Shown here one piece after another: positions 39,481 through 49,885 of a stretch of 64,000 nucleotides of DNA. The position numbers were made by a program, and so were the translations under genes. The DNA is from Gracilaria gracilis (taxonomy: Eukaryota; Rhodophyta; Florideophyceae; Gracilariales; Gracilariaceae). Under the pieces are notes generated by a model. The model was not told the DNA's origin and ran no database searches. It saw nothing but the letters and a program-made list of their open reading frames with translations. How positions within the stretch are numbered: position 1 is the first letter of the stretch; every line of letters begins with the position of its first letter. The stretch spans positions 682,001 through 746,000 of the forward strand of contig JARGSG010000014.1 in NCBI GenBank assembly GCA_030374805.1, given 5' to 3'.

Positions 39481-41541
39481 CAGGTCAACACCGCATTCAG
39501 TGTGGGTTCCAAATTAGTGTGGAAACCAAAATAGTGTGGACCACACTAATATGTGTGGAGCGATGGGAGAGAAGAATTAAATTAGTGTGGATCGGCATGA
39601 TTACGCGCCAAAACAAATGATTCAAACTACGTACCGACGGAGCACTAACATTGAAGCTCTTTGGGTACGCAATCAAAGCACGAGAGTCGTTTGTTCCAGC
39701 AATATGGCGCTCAACGCCTCTCCACTCTCAACGCCTTCGCTCGCATGGCAACCGCTTCCACAGCGACCACAACAACACCAAACCATGCCCCTTCCATTCA
39801 GACAAATCCTTTATTTGTAAACGACACAGAGAACACGCAACAATGTGCCGAACGTCCCAACAGAGCAGCTCAAAATGTGTTGACCATTGCAAAGAGCAAA
39901 ACCATAACAAAGTGGATGATTGCAAATTGTGCCGCCAATGGCCAAAAAAAGTTGTTTTCTAGAACTGTTAAACAATTTCCGCATTACTTCAGAGGAAACT
40001 ACAAAGCCAACATCCAACGTGCGAACAGATACTGGCGCCAGCGTGGCAGCACAGGTTTGACATTATCCACTAACCAACCGCGACAAAAAACTACTTTTGT
40101 CAGGGCTACTAAACAGGGGGTTAGAAGAAATGATTTGAAAGCAGTTAAAGGCAGAGGGCGACGCGTAAGCAAATGGGTTTCAGCTTTACATGTTGACTTA
40201 CTGGAGAAATTTAATCGAATGAAAAAAGCCGGAGTTAAATTCAATATACGTCTACTGCGTCGTCTTGCGTTGAATCTCACCAGTAACAGCGTGGAAGTAC
40301 CTTTTTACAGCCAGATGACCGGTTTTCGTAGTAATGTTCCTATAAAAGACTGGATAACAAATCTTTCGGTGCAGTCGTTCATAAAGCGTAATAACATGTT
40401 TAGCCGTTCCCAATGTGGTGCGCTAATCATATCTCCAGCAAAGCAAAAGCAGGTTGAACGAGAAGTGGGTTACCATTTGGGCACATTTGCTCGTGATTTT
40501 CGATCCAAGGCTCTTCTCGAAGAAGATGTTTTTAATGCCGATAAAACTCATTTTGGCATCAACATGAATAATCACAAGACGCTGGCGCTCTCACAAGATA
40601 CAAACGTGCGCTACGCGGATTTAGTGTCTGGTGATGATAGAATGACAATGATGGTCTTGATCGCTGGTGGCGCAAATGCTCACTTAGATACACCAATGCT
40701 CACTTTCAAGAATGTAGACAAGAACTACACTATTCGAGGTCTACCTGATGATGTCCCAGGTGTAGTGTACAGGACGGGACCGAAGGCATGGATGGGCAGA
40801 CGAGTGTTTTTGGAGTGGTTGACGGAGAAGAGAGTGTTTCGACCGCTTCCAAACGGCGGGAAGCGTGTTTTATTTGTTGATAACGTTAACACACATAACG
40901 TTACCACGGATGTAAAGCAGGCGTTGGAAGCAAGCCATCCGGAAATAAAGTTCTTTCCTTGCACTTTTACTCATTTAGTACAGCCAGCTGATAGCTTTGT
41001 GATACAGAAACTTAAAGCGCATTGGAGAAATGAATGGGACGATTTTAAAATAAGTATGTTGGCTAAGAGAATGTGGGTGGACGGCAAAAGGTCTTCTGGA
41101 AAGCTTTCTCATCCAGAAAAGAGAAATTTTATGAAGTTAGCGGCACGTTCTGTACGAACAGTTGGTGGTTTAAGGGACAAAGATGGTGTGCCTTTTGCCA
41201 GAAAGGCAATGATTCGTTGCGGCATGTCGTTGAATTTAAACGGCCAGTGGGAGGCCAGTGGGAAGAGCGACAGCTCTTTCTCGAACTGCAATCGATTGTG
41301 AACAAATACCGCTCAAAATTGGAAGGAGAAGAAGTGGGAAGTGGTTAAGCTTTAAGCGTAAAGCGTTTCTTTGAATCCACACTATTTTGTCAAAAAAGAT
41401 ATAGTGTGGTCCACACTATTTGTATCTGTCTTGAATTAGTGTGGATTCAGATGTAGTGTGGTCCACACTAAATGTTGTGAGGGGGTCTAAATCGGAGTCT
41501 TCATTATTAGTGTGGTCCACACTAAATGCGGTGTTGACCTG
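39481..41541 (+). mobile_element. Complete pogo/Tigger-type transposon with TA target duplication
   Basis: Both ends read CAGGTCAACACCGCATT inwards: at 39481 on the plus strand and, inverted, ending at 41541. TA flanks both sides (39479-39480 and 41542-41543), the target duplication of Tc1/mariner/pogo elements. Size 2,061 bp. Inside each end lie repeated AGTGTGG / CCACACT boxes, often joined head-to-head as TAGTGTGGTCCACACTA (three such palindromes on the right, one GGACC-type on the left), with single boxes between. These are probably transposase-binding sites. The ends, target duplication and intact coding frame together suggest a recent insertion. Confidence 0.85.
39745..41301 (+). CDS. 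pogo/Tigger-like DDE transposase
   Basis: 518 aa from the ATG at 39745; no internal stop. The N-terminal ~150 residues are basic and helical (presumed DNA-binding, with RRNDLKAVKGRGRRVSKW as a linker). The DDE_1 catalytic core follows: VFNADKTHFG (first Asp), KRVLFVDNVNTHNV (second Asp) and FTHLVQPADSFVIQKLKAHW (third Asp in the QPxD motif of pogo-like enzymes). It should excise and reinsert the element at TA. The intact frame and sharply matching terminal repeats make it the best candidate for an active element in this window. The first residues between 39661 and 39745 are also open but lack an ATG. Confidence 0.85.
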   Translation: MATASTATTTTPNHAPSIQTNPLFVNDTENTQQCAERPNRAAQNVLTIAKSKTITKWMIANCAANGQKKLFSRTVKQFPHYFRGNYKANIQRANRYWRQRGSTGLTLSTNQPRQKTTFVRATKQGVRRNDLKAVKGRGRRVSKWVSALHVDLLEKFNRMKKAGVKFNIRLLRRLALNLTSNSVEVPFYSQMTGFRSNVPIKDWITNLSVQSFIKRNNMFSRSQCGALIISPAKQKQVEREVGYHLGTFARDFRSKALLEEDVFNADKTHFGINMNNHKTLALSQDTNVRYADLVSGDDRMTMMVLIAGGANAHLDTPMLTFKNVDKNYTIRGLPDDVPGVVYRTGPKAWMGRRVFLEWLTEKRVFRPLPNGGKRVLFVDNVNTHNVTTDVKQALEASHPEIKFFPCTFTHLVQPADSFVIQKLKAHWRNEWDDFKISMLAKRMWVDGKRSSGKLSHPEKRNFMKLAARSVRTVGGLRDKDGVPFARKAMIRCGMSLNLNGQWEASGKSDSSFSNCNRL

Positions 41542-41681
41542 TACCTTCGTACAGGACAAGGCCAAAAATCCATGGTCGCGCGTGTAGCAGCTCGCCAATG
41601 GGCCGGCGCTAAGGGCTTTGTACACCAAAATCGAGACAATTTGATGTGGACAAAGCACCCCTGCCATCTCTCTTATTTACG

Positions 41682-41811
41682 GCTTCTCAGACAGCTTACG
41701 CTCGATCTTTATTCTTTGGTCAGGTGTGAAGGGGGTAGCCAGCATCTTTCCATTCGTGCGATCATCAGAACTGAGTCGCACACAGAGGGTCTCAGAAAGA
41801 CCGACTGTTCC
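41682..41811 (-). repeat. Split direct repeat B2
   Basis: 130 nt, nearly identical to 45859-45988: GCTTCTCAGACAGCTTACGC, then the ...GTGTGAAGGGGGTAG... and ...GAGTCGCACACAGAGGGTCT... segments. Confidence 0.9.
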
Positions 41812-41852
41812 AATTTGTTGACTTCACAAGGCGCATTCATGCGGGTGGGTGG

Positions 41853-41969
41853 GACAAACAAAACAGAAAACAACCAAAGGTTGGCTGGCTGTTCGCAGTT
41901 GCCGACGGCGGGCGACAACGGCGACGCACGGGCGAGCTAGCAAACTGACTCGCGTGCGAGCGCCCCGTA
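41853..41969 (-). repeat. Split direct repeat A2, part 1 (broken by pogo insertion)
   Basis: Matches 51391-51507, sharing GGTTGGCTGGCTG and GGGCGACAACGGCGACGCAC, with a few substitutions. It ends at TA (41968-41969), where the pogo-type element begins; the remainder of the repeat resumes at 45775. Confidence 0.85.
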
Positions 41970-42239
41970 TCAGGGGGTAGGTAAAAAAAAGGCAGCTTAG
42001 ACAACATTAAAATTAAAACATCTTGCACATCTTTGAACCCTCCAATTGTTTAGCACATTCATGCTATACCCGAAGGCTCCCCTTCTGCCAAACGAGAAGC
42101 ATCAACAGTTTCAAACAAGGATCAAAGGAAACAATTTTTACTCATTCTCAGTAGCACATAAAGAGACACTAATTGTGATAAAAAAGGGACAACCTGGCGC
42201 ATTTAACTAGGTCAAAAACGCCCAAAAACACAATTCACC

Positions 42240-42626
42240 TTAAATAGCCCCTGCGTTTGACGAGGCCCTTAGTTTGGCCTGCGCACGTCGACCGGCCCTA
42301 GATAGGTTAAGTTGCCGCCACCTCACGACGCGGTTTCGCATCCACACCATATACCGCTCCCTCTCCTTTAGTGCCTCATCTCGCTGCCGAACCTTTTCCA
42401 CAGCTTCAGCTTCTTTCTGTTGCTTACGAGCTTCGGCTTCGGCCGCTCCGGCCAAACGTTGTGCATTCTGAGCTTCTTTTTCAAGCTCTTTTTCTCGCAG
42501 TGCCTCCAAGACGGTCTTGGACGTTAACAAAGACCCCGTTGTCGTGTTCAATGTACCATTCTGTGATATTGCACCATCTGATTTTAACATATTCCGAGTT
42601 TTTGTGAAATCGCTGACAAGACACAT
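42240..42626 (-). pseudogene. C-terminal part of the pogo-type transposase (separated by Tc1 insertion)
   Basis: An open frame beginning right at the Tc1 border. It contains LLTSKTVLEALREKELEKEA followed by a highly charged helix rich in Ala, Glu and Lys and a basic end (RAGRRAQAKLRAS). Such charged helical tails follow the DDE core in pogo/jerky-like transposases. Its position, strand and the absence of its own start support it being the displaced tail of the gene at 44084-45493 rather than an independent gene. Confidence 0.55.
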
Positions 42627-42629
42627 ATA

Positions 42630-43970
42630 CAGTGGTCGTCAAAAATATAAGCACGACCCTGAAACTCAACTCCTGCTTCTAACCACATCATCCACCGTTC
42701 TCTGACTGGTTGTTTGGGAGTGTGGCGCGTATTTAACACACATTACCTAGATGAGTGGTGGATTCTGAACGTGTACATGCAAATAGTAAATAAAGATCAT
42801 GCATAGCCCGCGTCAAAAATTAACAAGCGATTCAATTCTTTATTGATTATAGAAGCTAGCAGTAGTTTCTGTACTTTGTTTTCTTACCGTTTGCTCGCAT
42901 TACAGCCATGCAACGGCGCGGCATAGACCGGGTCAGCATAGTTAACACGTATAGGTCAATCTTGGCCCATTCCTCTAGCAATGCGGCTTTAAGCTCCTGT
43001 TTGCTGTCAAACTGACGATTGTCAGCATAAACCCGGTAGCTTAGAATACTCCATAGGTTCTCGATAGGGTTTAAATCAGGCGAGTGTGCGGGCCACTCCA
43101 AAAGCTGAATTGCTTCATCAATAAACCATGATTTAGAGTACCTAGAAACATGAATAGGAGCATTGTCTTGCCGAAAAATCAGTGTATCACTGTGATATGT
43201 CTCAATAAAAGGCAACAAGTGTGTCTGAAGCATTTTAACATATTCTTCGGAGTTCATATTTCCATCAATAAAAACCAAAGGTCTTTTAGCATGAACAGAA
43301 AAGCACGCCCAAACCATTAATGAAAAACCACCATTCTTTCTCTTAGAGAAAATTTGCTCATCGTGTCGTAAGTCGTGCCGATAAAACCTCCATCCATCCG
43401 GGCCATCTCCATTAAATTTCTTTTCATCACTCCAAACCACCATGTCCCATTCATGCGGATAAAATCGGTTGTGCGCCATAGCCCATTCTAGACGTCTGAT
43501 TCTGTGATGTTCAGTCAAAAGTGGGGCCGTTTTTTTCTTCTTTTACTCAAAAGTCTCGAGCCTGTGTATCGCTCTCGGCACTGTTGAAATAGAAACTTTA
43601 AGATCCAGGTCTTTTCTTAAAGATGGTGCTGATGTAGACGATTTAGATAGCGTCCTTTTGATTAGACGTTCATCGTGGGAGTTCAGTTTTCGAGGTCTAC
43701 CACAGCGTGGTTTTTGAATACCAGTGCTCAACCTCTTCAAGTATCCGTAGACTGCTGATTTAGACCGATTGAGTTGAGTTGCGATTGCTTGCAAAGACAG
43801 TTTAGCTGCATTGAGTGCTCTAATCTGTGCTTTTTCGTCGGTTGTGAGTTGTTTGCCGCGTGGCATGGTGTTCACTGCGTGACGTCAACTGGTTAGGTAG
43901 TGATGTGGTAGGAAAATGAATCTTTATTGTTGGTGTCTAGTGCTACATTGAATGTATATGGTACTGTGGA
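42630..43970 (-). mobile_element. Tc1/mariner element nested in the pogo-type transposon (right end uncertain)
   Basis: The left end is clear: TA then CAGTGGTCGTCAAAAATATA at 42630, a typical Tc1 terminus. The sequence TCAAAAATTAACAAGCG near 42815 partly repeats it. The opposite end could not be recognised; the end given is approximate, and the insertion may extend to ~44080. Confidence 0.6.
42856..43866 (-). pseudogene. Tc1-family DD34E transposase with one in-frame stop
   Basis: Starts at the ATG at 43866. A paired helix-turn-helix comes first (SLQAIATQLNRSKSAVYGYL), then the GRPRKL AT-hook-like motif, then a second HTH. An in-frame TAA at 43543-43545 follows HRLETFE, but the same frame continues with KKKKTAPLLTEHHRIRRLEW. 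The catalytic core is fully conserved: VVWSDEKKF (Asp), IFRQDNAPIHVS (Asp) and SPDLNPIENLWSIL (Glu), with exactly 34 residues between the second Asp and the Glu, hence DD34E. The C-terminus ends normally. One stop apart, the gene is intact, so the insertion is fairly young: younger than the pogo-type element that hosts it. Confidence 0.9.
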
Positions 43971-44083
43971 TGTGCGCGCCATTTCTTGTAATCGTTTGTA
44001 TAATTTTGCATTGCTTTATGTACATTTCTTTATAGATCGTAGCTCTAACAAGACACCAAACTGGTTGATACTGTTTGACAGTA

Positions 44084-45493
44084 CTACAGTATTGGTTCTA
44101 TTGTGGTAGAGCCGTATATTAGAATTACTGCTCGTTTGGAAGTTCCCGTTCTCTTAAAAAGGACCCCGTGCGTATATTTTTGAAGACTACTGTACGTCTT
44201 GTGCGCTACACTTTGGCTCTCTGCACCGCCATAGTTTGTAATGTCTGTCTCCTTGATGACGTTTGGGTTCGCTTCCTTCCGATATGGGTCCCATGAACCG
44301 CATGCTTCAAATCCTTTGACAATATTCGTATACGTAACAGCCTGAGTATATGCCTTGTTCAATAGATCGCACAGTGTAAACACGTCATTTCTATCATCCC
44401 CAAGCATAACGGTGCGTTGGTTTAGGAGGTTGCGAAAGTAGTTCTTAAATGGTGAGAAGGCGGAATAATCTAACACCTATGTTCTGTGGCTTGTATGCGC
44501 AGGCAAGCCTACGGCGACAATACCATTCTCTTCCATCATCTTTAGTGCTTTGTACGTGCAGTGAGCCCCATAACCATCGAAATTGGGAACAATATGCCCA
44601 TATTTTTCCCGCAAGGCCTTGGTTTCTTCAGCAAAATGTTCCACCCACCTCAAAAAGATATATCCGTCGACACCAGCAGGGTCCCTGTAACACGTTACCG
44701 CATTGAATGGAAGATAGCACGACGGCGTTTTACGTTGACCGTCCGTTCGAATGCGATACTTGGCCCGCACGCCTTGTAGAACAACTAATGGTGACCACGC
44801 TCGCCCATCTCCGGATACAACCGGCATGATGGTGGCGTGCTGAGCATTTTCTGACCATTTTAGCTCCACTGAATTGCTTCGGCCGTGCTTGTTGAATAGA
44901 GCCTTGGATCTGGCTCTCGTTGCGGTTCTGACGGAGAAGCCACTTTCATCAGCATTGAATATTTGGTGCGGGGAATGTATTATGTACTCTTTGTATACCT
45001 GATTAAGGCGAGCAAAATGGGCCGCAAGGTTCTCAGGTGACATGGCGATTGCTCGCAATTTCTCCAGATTGGTCCTTCTCTTAAGGCATATGTAAGAATG
45101 GCGGCCCAAGAAGGCCCGCACAAAGCATTCCCCGGACCTATTGTATTTACACGGCATTTGACGCTGTCTTGCGGTTGGCAGGCCACGCACGTAATGTTGG
45201 ACTAAGTCCTTAAAGCACTTCCGGTAAAGGGGTGTACCTTGACTGGAAAAGTGCAAGACGGCGTCAATAATTAGTTGTTCTTCTGTGGGTGTCAAATTTG
45301 TAGGTCGGCCTTGGCGTTTTCTGGTTGTGGTTCCATTTTTGAGGGCACGGTGGACGTGTGATTTGGCGACGCCAAACGTTTTGACACATCGACGGAGGGA
45401 GGTGTTGCCGTTCTTGTAACACCTGACAGCTCTAAAAAGCTGCTCGGAATAGGGTCCATGAGGTGAGAGGGCCAGAACCCGCTTCGCCACCAT
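44084..45493 (-). pseudogene. pogo-like DDE transposase with one premature TAG
   Basis: From the ATG at 45493: a Psq/CENP-B-like DNA-binding region (SLRRCVKTFGVAKSHVHRAL, then RKRQGRPTNLTPTEEQLIID), then the core with IFNADESGFSV (first Asp), VPNFDGYGAHCTY (second Asp) and, after a TAG at 44477-44479, VLDYSAFSPFKNYFRNLL. The TAG stands where pogo enzymes have the Gln of Q-P-x-D, so CAG to TAG is the obvious change. Everything downstream stays in the same frame until the Tc1 insertion removes the C-terminus, part of which survives at 42240-42626. Belongs to a different pogo lineage from the intact element at 39.5 kb. Confidence 0.8.
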
Positions 45494-45774
45494 TGATCGT
45501 AGCCGCAGGGCACCGAAGTTCTCGGGTGCTTTCTCTGGTCTCGAGTTGGCGATATCTCAGCCGCTGGAGAACCTGGGAGGTTGCGGGGATGAACCCTGTC
45601 AGGAAAAAGGCCGCTGAGTTCGAATTTGGCGCCAGAATTTGAATTTTTTGAGGCCGTTTAGCGCCAGAGCCTAAGAATTCTTGTTTGACAACCACTTTCA
45701 GAATGGGCTTCAAATTTTTATTAAAAATACAGTCCCTAATTACCGTACTGTCCCCTACTTCGCCACCCCGATGA

Positions 45775-45848
45775 TAGTCACCAGCAGAATCGGCTTCCGC
45801 CGTCTGGCCAGCCTCCAAATAATCAGCTTCTGCGTGCCTTGAAATACC
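45775..45848 (-). repeat. Split direct repeat A2, part 2
   Basis: Matches 51506-51580: CAGCAGAATCGGC, CTGGCCAGCCTCCAAAT and TGCGTGCCTTGAAATAC, with a few substitutions and one single-base gap. Continuation of 41853-41969 across the pogo insertion. Confidence 0.85.
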
Positions 45849-45858
45849 ATTATTTTCC

Positions 45859-45988
45859 GCTTCTCAGACAGCTTACGCTCGATCTTTATTTTTTGGTCAG
45901 GTGTGAAGGGGGTAGACAGCATCTTACCCTTCGTGCGATCAGCAGAACTGAGTCGCACACAGAGGGTCTCAGAAAGACCGATTGTCCC
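45859..45988 (-). repeat. Split direct repeat B1
   Basis: 130-nt partner of 41682-41811, immediately downstream (in coding sense) of the RT gene. Confidence 0.9.
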
Positions 45989-46203
45989 CAACCCAATGAT
46001 GATCAGACAAAATCAGTAGTTCTGCTGCCGTCCAGGAGTAGTTTTGTTCTTGTTAAACCACCTTGATGGTTTTTCTGGAACGTTCATTCTGACAGAATGT
46101 GAACAAAATTTGGCCACATATTAAATGCAAGACAAATAGCAGCTGTTCTGAGACATCGCAATAATATTGGCAAAGAAGAACAACATCCTTCTTCCATAGC
46201 ACA

Positions 46204-48245
46204 TCACATAACGTTAGTTTCTGTAAACACAATAACACGGTGGTTGAATATTTTCTTCCTGGAAAGAAAGCCCAAAACAGGAACTACTGTCGCCGCTTCA
46301 AAACAATTAATGTACTCTTCTTTTTTCCATTTCTTATTGCAGCCTATTTTCCACTGTGCTTCTTCGTAAATTTTCTGGCAACGCTTACCAAGAACAGGTG
46401 GCTTAAAGTTAAATTCGAGTTGGGAAACTTTCCGGTTCTGCGTTTGCTCCCATAAATGTGTAACGTTATTTTGGTCTATTTCTGCGTACATAACTGCTCC
46501 CGCGACCAAAGAGGCGTCAAACGAAATTATAACGCTTGAGACAGGTAGGTTTGGTTGTGACATACTGAGTGGTATAAATGCAGTAATCATTCCAATTTCT
46601 TTGTGAACCTTGGGGTGTATAACGATCTTCTCGACAGGATTGGCAGGTAGTTTTATCCGAAACACAGCATCCATCAGCGACAAAAGCCTTCTATTCAGCA
46701 TCAGTGGCCATAATGCACTTCCTAAGAAGGAATGCCATTCATTGTATTGAACGCATGACGATCGAAGCAGTTTTATCGCTGGCGCTCTTAGTTGGAGTGC
46801 CTTTCCTTGGTCAAGTCGCACGATTTCTTGCTGGAGGTCCCATGTACATCCAATGAAAGGTATATAGTCTTTAACGACATGCCATACTGGGCACGACTTT
46901 GCGTCCTTGATTGGAAGCCGGGCGCCAGTAAAGGTATAGCGCACGATGCGATGAAGGGCCTTTACAGCGTCGTCAGGCCATCCAGCGACCACCACTGACA
47001 TGTCGTCTATGATGTGCAGCAGAGCTGCACGCGTCGGTGTAAGACAGCATGGTGCGCTTTGGGTTTTTATTGGGTGCAAGACGGGGGTATGGGAGGGCGA
47101 GAGTTTTGATTGCTTAAGAATGTGAAGGGCCTCTTGAAGAAGAGATGCCTCGAAAGAGTGGGCGATATACACGGACCACTTGAAGCCCATGGGAGCCGTC
47201 GCTTGGCAGGGCCGAAACAGAAAAGATTCATGTGTGCTATCCGGTAGTCCGAAGCGCTGTAAAAGCTTGGATTGAAGGTCAGGAGGGAGTGCGGTCTGCG
47301 GTAGCTTTCGCATCGGGAAAAGGCGGGCTAGGCTTTCTGAGAGGGTTATATTGTGAAACATATTCGCCCCGTCGAGGAAAAAAGCAGAGAATTGTTGTGT
47401 GCCCGCATGGACTCGGCTGAATACGTTCGGGTCTGGTAACGGTGTGAACGGGGGCTCTGGCAGCAACTCATTTTGGATACGTGGCCATGATATCAAACGG
47501 TCTTCGCTCCTTGACTTCGTCACTGCAAATAGCGTCATTTCCAACTTTTCGGCGAGCGCAGAGTACTCTAGATGTTTTTGATCAACGCGAGACCAACGAA
47601 GCATGCCAGAGGCATCCGCCTTTTCAAGGAGACTGGCATAATCAGCCCTGCTCGCATGAAGAACTGCGTCCGGGAGTGTTGCGGATGTCTTCTCCCGTTC
47701 TAAGCTCAAGGACTCTTGTAAGGTGTGGTAAAAGCTGTCTGGTCCTTGCCGCAGAAGAGTTTGGACCTCCTTTGGATTCAGCCGAGAGATCCATATTTGG
47801 GTCTGATGTGGCGACGGTGGTTTCCGTGGTGGTGGCAGAGAGAGGTGGTTTGGTTTGATTCGCTTGAATAGACCGCGGCGGAAAGAAGCTTTTGGGTTTT
47901 CGAAGCAATGCTGTAGTTATTGGTGAAATTGGAATTGCCTCGTAAGGGATGGAGGGGAAAGGATGGGCAAAGGGGAGGGGTTTTCAATATTTGCCGCGGG
48001 GTTGAAGGACTGGAGCCTTTGCAGCACGCAACTTTGAACAAGGCCTTGGGAGAGGTTTGGTGCATCTGAATTGAAGGCCGCGGATGTTACGTCAGGATAA
48101 GGTCCGTGGTAAAGAAGAGAGAGGAAGTCGAAGATTTCGTTTGCTCTTTGATCGGTGTGCGAGATTTCGGGGAGGTGAGGGGTAGGGAAGGTTCGATGAG
48201 GGATGGGAAAGCACTGATGGGGCTGATCACTTGCGGGATCGTCGC
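46204..48245 (-). pseudogene. Reverse transcriptase-RNase H of the YR retrotransposon
   Basis: One frame from about 48245 to 46204, interrupted by a single TAA at 47917-47919 within HQ*LQHCFENP, probably a former CAA. RT motifs: DRLISWPRIQNELL (fingers), FSAFFLDGANMFHNI (motif A Asp), CQATAPMGFKWSVYIAH (motif B) and LLHIIDDMSVVVAG (motif C, the Asp-Asp pair). A connection domain follows, then RNase H starting SSVIISFDASLVAGAVMYAE. It copies the element's RNA and degrades the template strand. The start overlaps the end of the gag-like frame in a different phase, as in gag-pol arrangements. No N-terminal ATG could be fixed. Confidence 0.75.
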
Positions 48246-49505
48246 TGGTTGGTTGGGGTAGGCGTTCCGTCGCGCAGCTTGATGGGTCTCCCGCCTCGAT
48301 TCTTGCTGCGAGCGTCTTGGATTCCCTTGATTGCTGTGCACCTTTTCTTCTTTTGGTTTAGGCTTCTGAGAATTTCGTCGAGGAGGCTCAAGGATCTAAC
48401 GGTTCCTTGTGGTACGTTCTCGAAGAGAGGAGTTGTCTCTTCCCAGGCTTCCCTTTTGTCCACGTAGTTGCCGCGAGAAACCGACTTCTCTACTTGTAAG
48501 ATTGCAAGAAGACGGAAGAAAGCGACTTCCATGGAGAAAAGGCGTTCTATCGCGTCTTTTGGTGTCGGAAATGTAAGCATGTTTAGATGCGGAATGCGCC
48601 CCAGCGTTGCTGCTTCCATCTCGGCGGCTAGAGGCTGCCCATTTGAGGGTCGTTTCCAATGCTGAAATTTTCTGGAGAGAAAGGTTGGTATGTCTGATCC
48701 TCCCGCCTTGAGCATATTGAGAACCGAAGGGCCCAGGAGTTTGTCTACAAAAAGGCTCGCAGAATATGTCCGTGACTTCCCCGGATAATGGTGGACTGTC
48801 GCATTCTCTGCTTCTTCAAGACCAATGGTGTGGTTTTGCGGGATGACTAGATTCTTCCTTTTCTTACGAGGCTGCTCTTCGCCTTCTTCATCCGAATTGT
48901 CGGATTCAGTGCGGTGCTGGTTGGGAGCTACCTGGCTTGAAATTAGAGCGGCGATGGAGCCTGGGTTGGCTTATGTCTCTCCCAACTGAGGCAGTGTGAG
49001 CAGCGGCTGTGGCGGTGGGTTGTCGATAACCGGTGACGCAGCCATTGCCTGGATTGGATGGTTCAGGCGATAGGCGTCAAACTGCCACCTGATGGCGATG
49101 GCAGCTGCTTCTGATGGGTTAAAGATTGTCTCTCGGCGTGAGGTTTGGGTCGGCTAAGAGACCTTCAGTCGTGAGCTGGAAAAGATGTTCAGGCTGGTCC
49201 TGGGATGCCTTCATTGTATCCGTCGAAGGCATGTCCATGAGTGCCTTGAGGCTGGCTGCCGGGTTTAAAGAAGCAGGAGGGCCCTTTGAAGCGATTTCCA
49301 GATCGCGTAGACGAAAGAAATCTGCCAGCAGTTCCGGCTGCGTTGCGGACGAGCTTATAATCTTTCGAATTGAAACGGGTGCAGATTGGGAAATGGATAG
49401 GAGTTGCTCTTTGGAGAGTGATTGCAGGTAGAACAAATGATCTTTGGATGCGAGGGAGCCATAGGATGGGATTTGCGGGCTGCTCCCGCCAAGATCGGCA
49501 GACAT
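48227..49505 (-). pseudogene. gag-like ORF of the YR retrotransposon
   Basis: Starts at the ATG at 49505 with a Ser/Leu-rich helical region (KDHLFYLQSLSKEQLLSISQ). Near 49130 a frameshift moves to RRETIFNPSEAAAIAIRWQF. After an in-frame TAA at 48972-48974 (LGET*ANPGS, likely a former CAA) the same frame continues with acidic and basic tracts (NSDEEGEEQPRKKRKN), LFVDKLLGPSVLNMLKAGGS, and a helical core (AIERLFSMEVAFFRLLAILQ) to a basic end. No enzymatic motif. Position directly upstream of, and overlapping, the RT frame fits a nucleic-acid-binding structural protein; a distant gag relationship is inferred from place and composition only. Confidence 0.55.
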
Positions 49506-49885
49506 TTTTCTCTCAGCGCTGAAGTAGGGAAGACTGTGTCAGGAAAATGAGTGGTTCACAGAGAGCGTTTGCTTTCGTGGTGCTGAGTCGCAAACCTGAG
49601 CGTTCTTATGGGAAAGTGCTACTCGGCTATGAAAGACTTTGATCCGGGGAAATCGAATGCGCTTTAGAGGTGGGGAAACCACTGTAATCGTGAATCCTTA
49701 GGTGATCCAAAATTTAGCCGTTACGGGCCCGATGAATATGTGTGATAAGTTGGGCAAAAAGATGAATTCGCTCATCTACGAAGATTGTTTGGGCATCCTC
49801 CCAGATTGATTGCCCGCAGAAATGACTGTTGGTCGGTTTCAATTTGGGTCTGTGCGGTTGGTTGAACATTCATATTGAAAACCCG

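Larger units (their letters stand above)
41970..45774 (-). mobile_element. Second pogo-type transposon, inserted in A2 and itself interrupted by Tc1
   Basis: TA lies at both edges (41968-41969 and 45775-45776), and the split A2 repeat continues exactly across. Imperfect inverted ends: TCAGGGGGTAGG on the left against TCATCGGGGTGG read inwards from the right. It carries a pogo-like transposase on the minus strand (45493-44084 and, past the Tc1, 42626-42240). Confidence 0.75.

Noticed and set aside
40000-48000. CRISPR-like or satellite array from the repeated AGTGTGG and A/B blocks
   Set aside because: AGTGTGG boxes are subterminal transposon sites; A/B blocks are only two copies each in retrotransposon order. 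No regular spacer array exists in this nuclear DNA.
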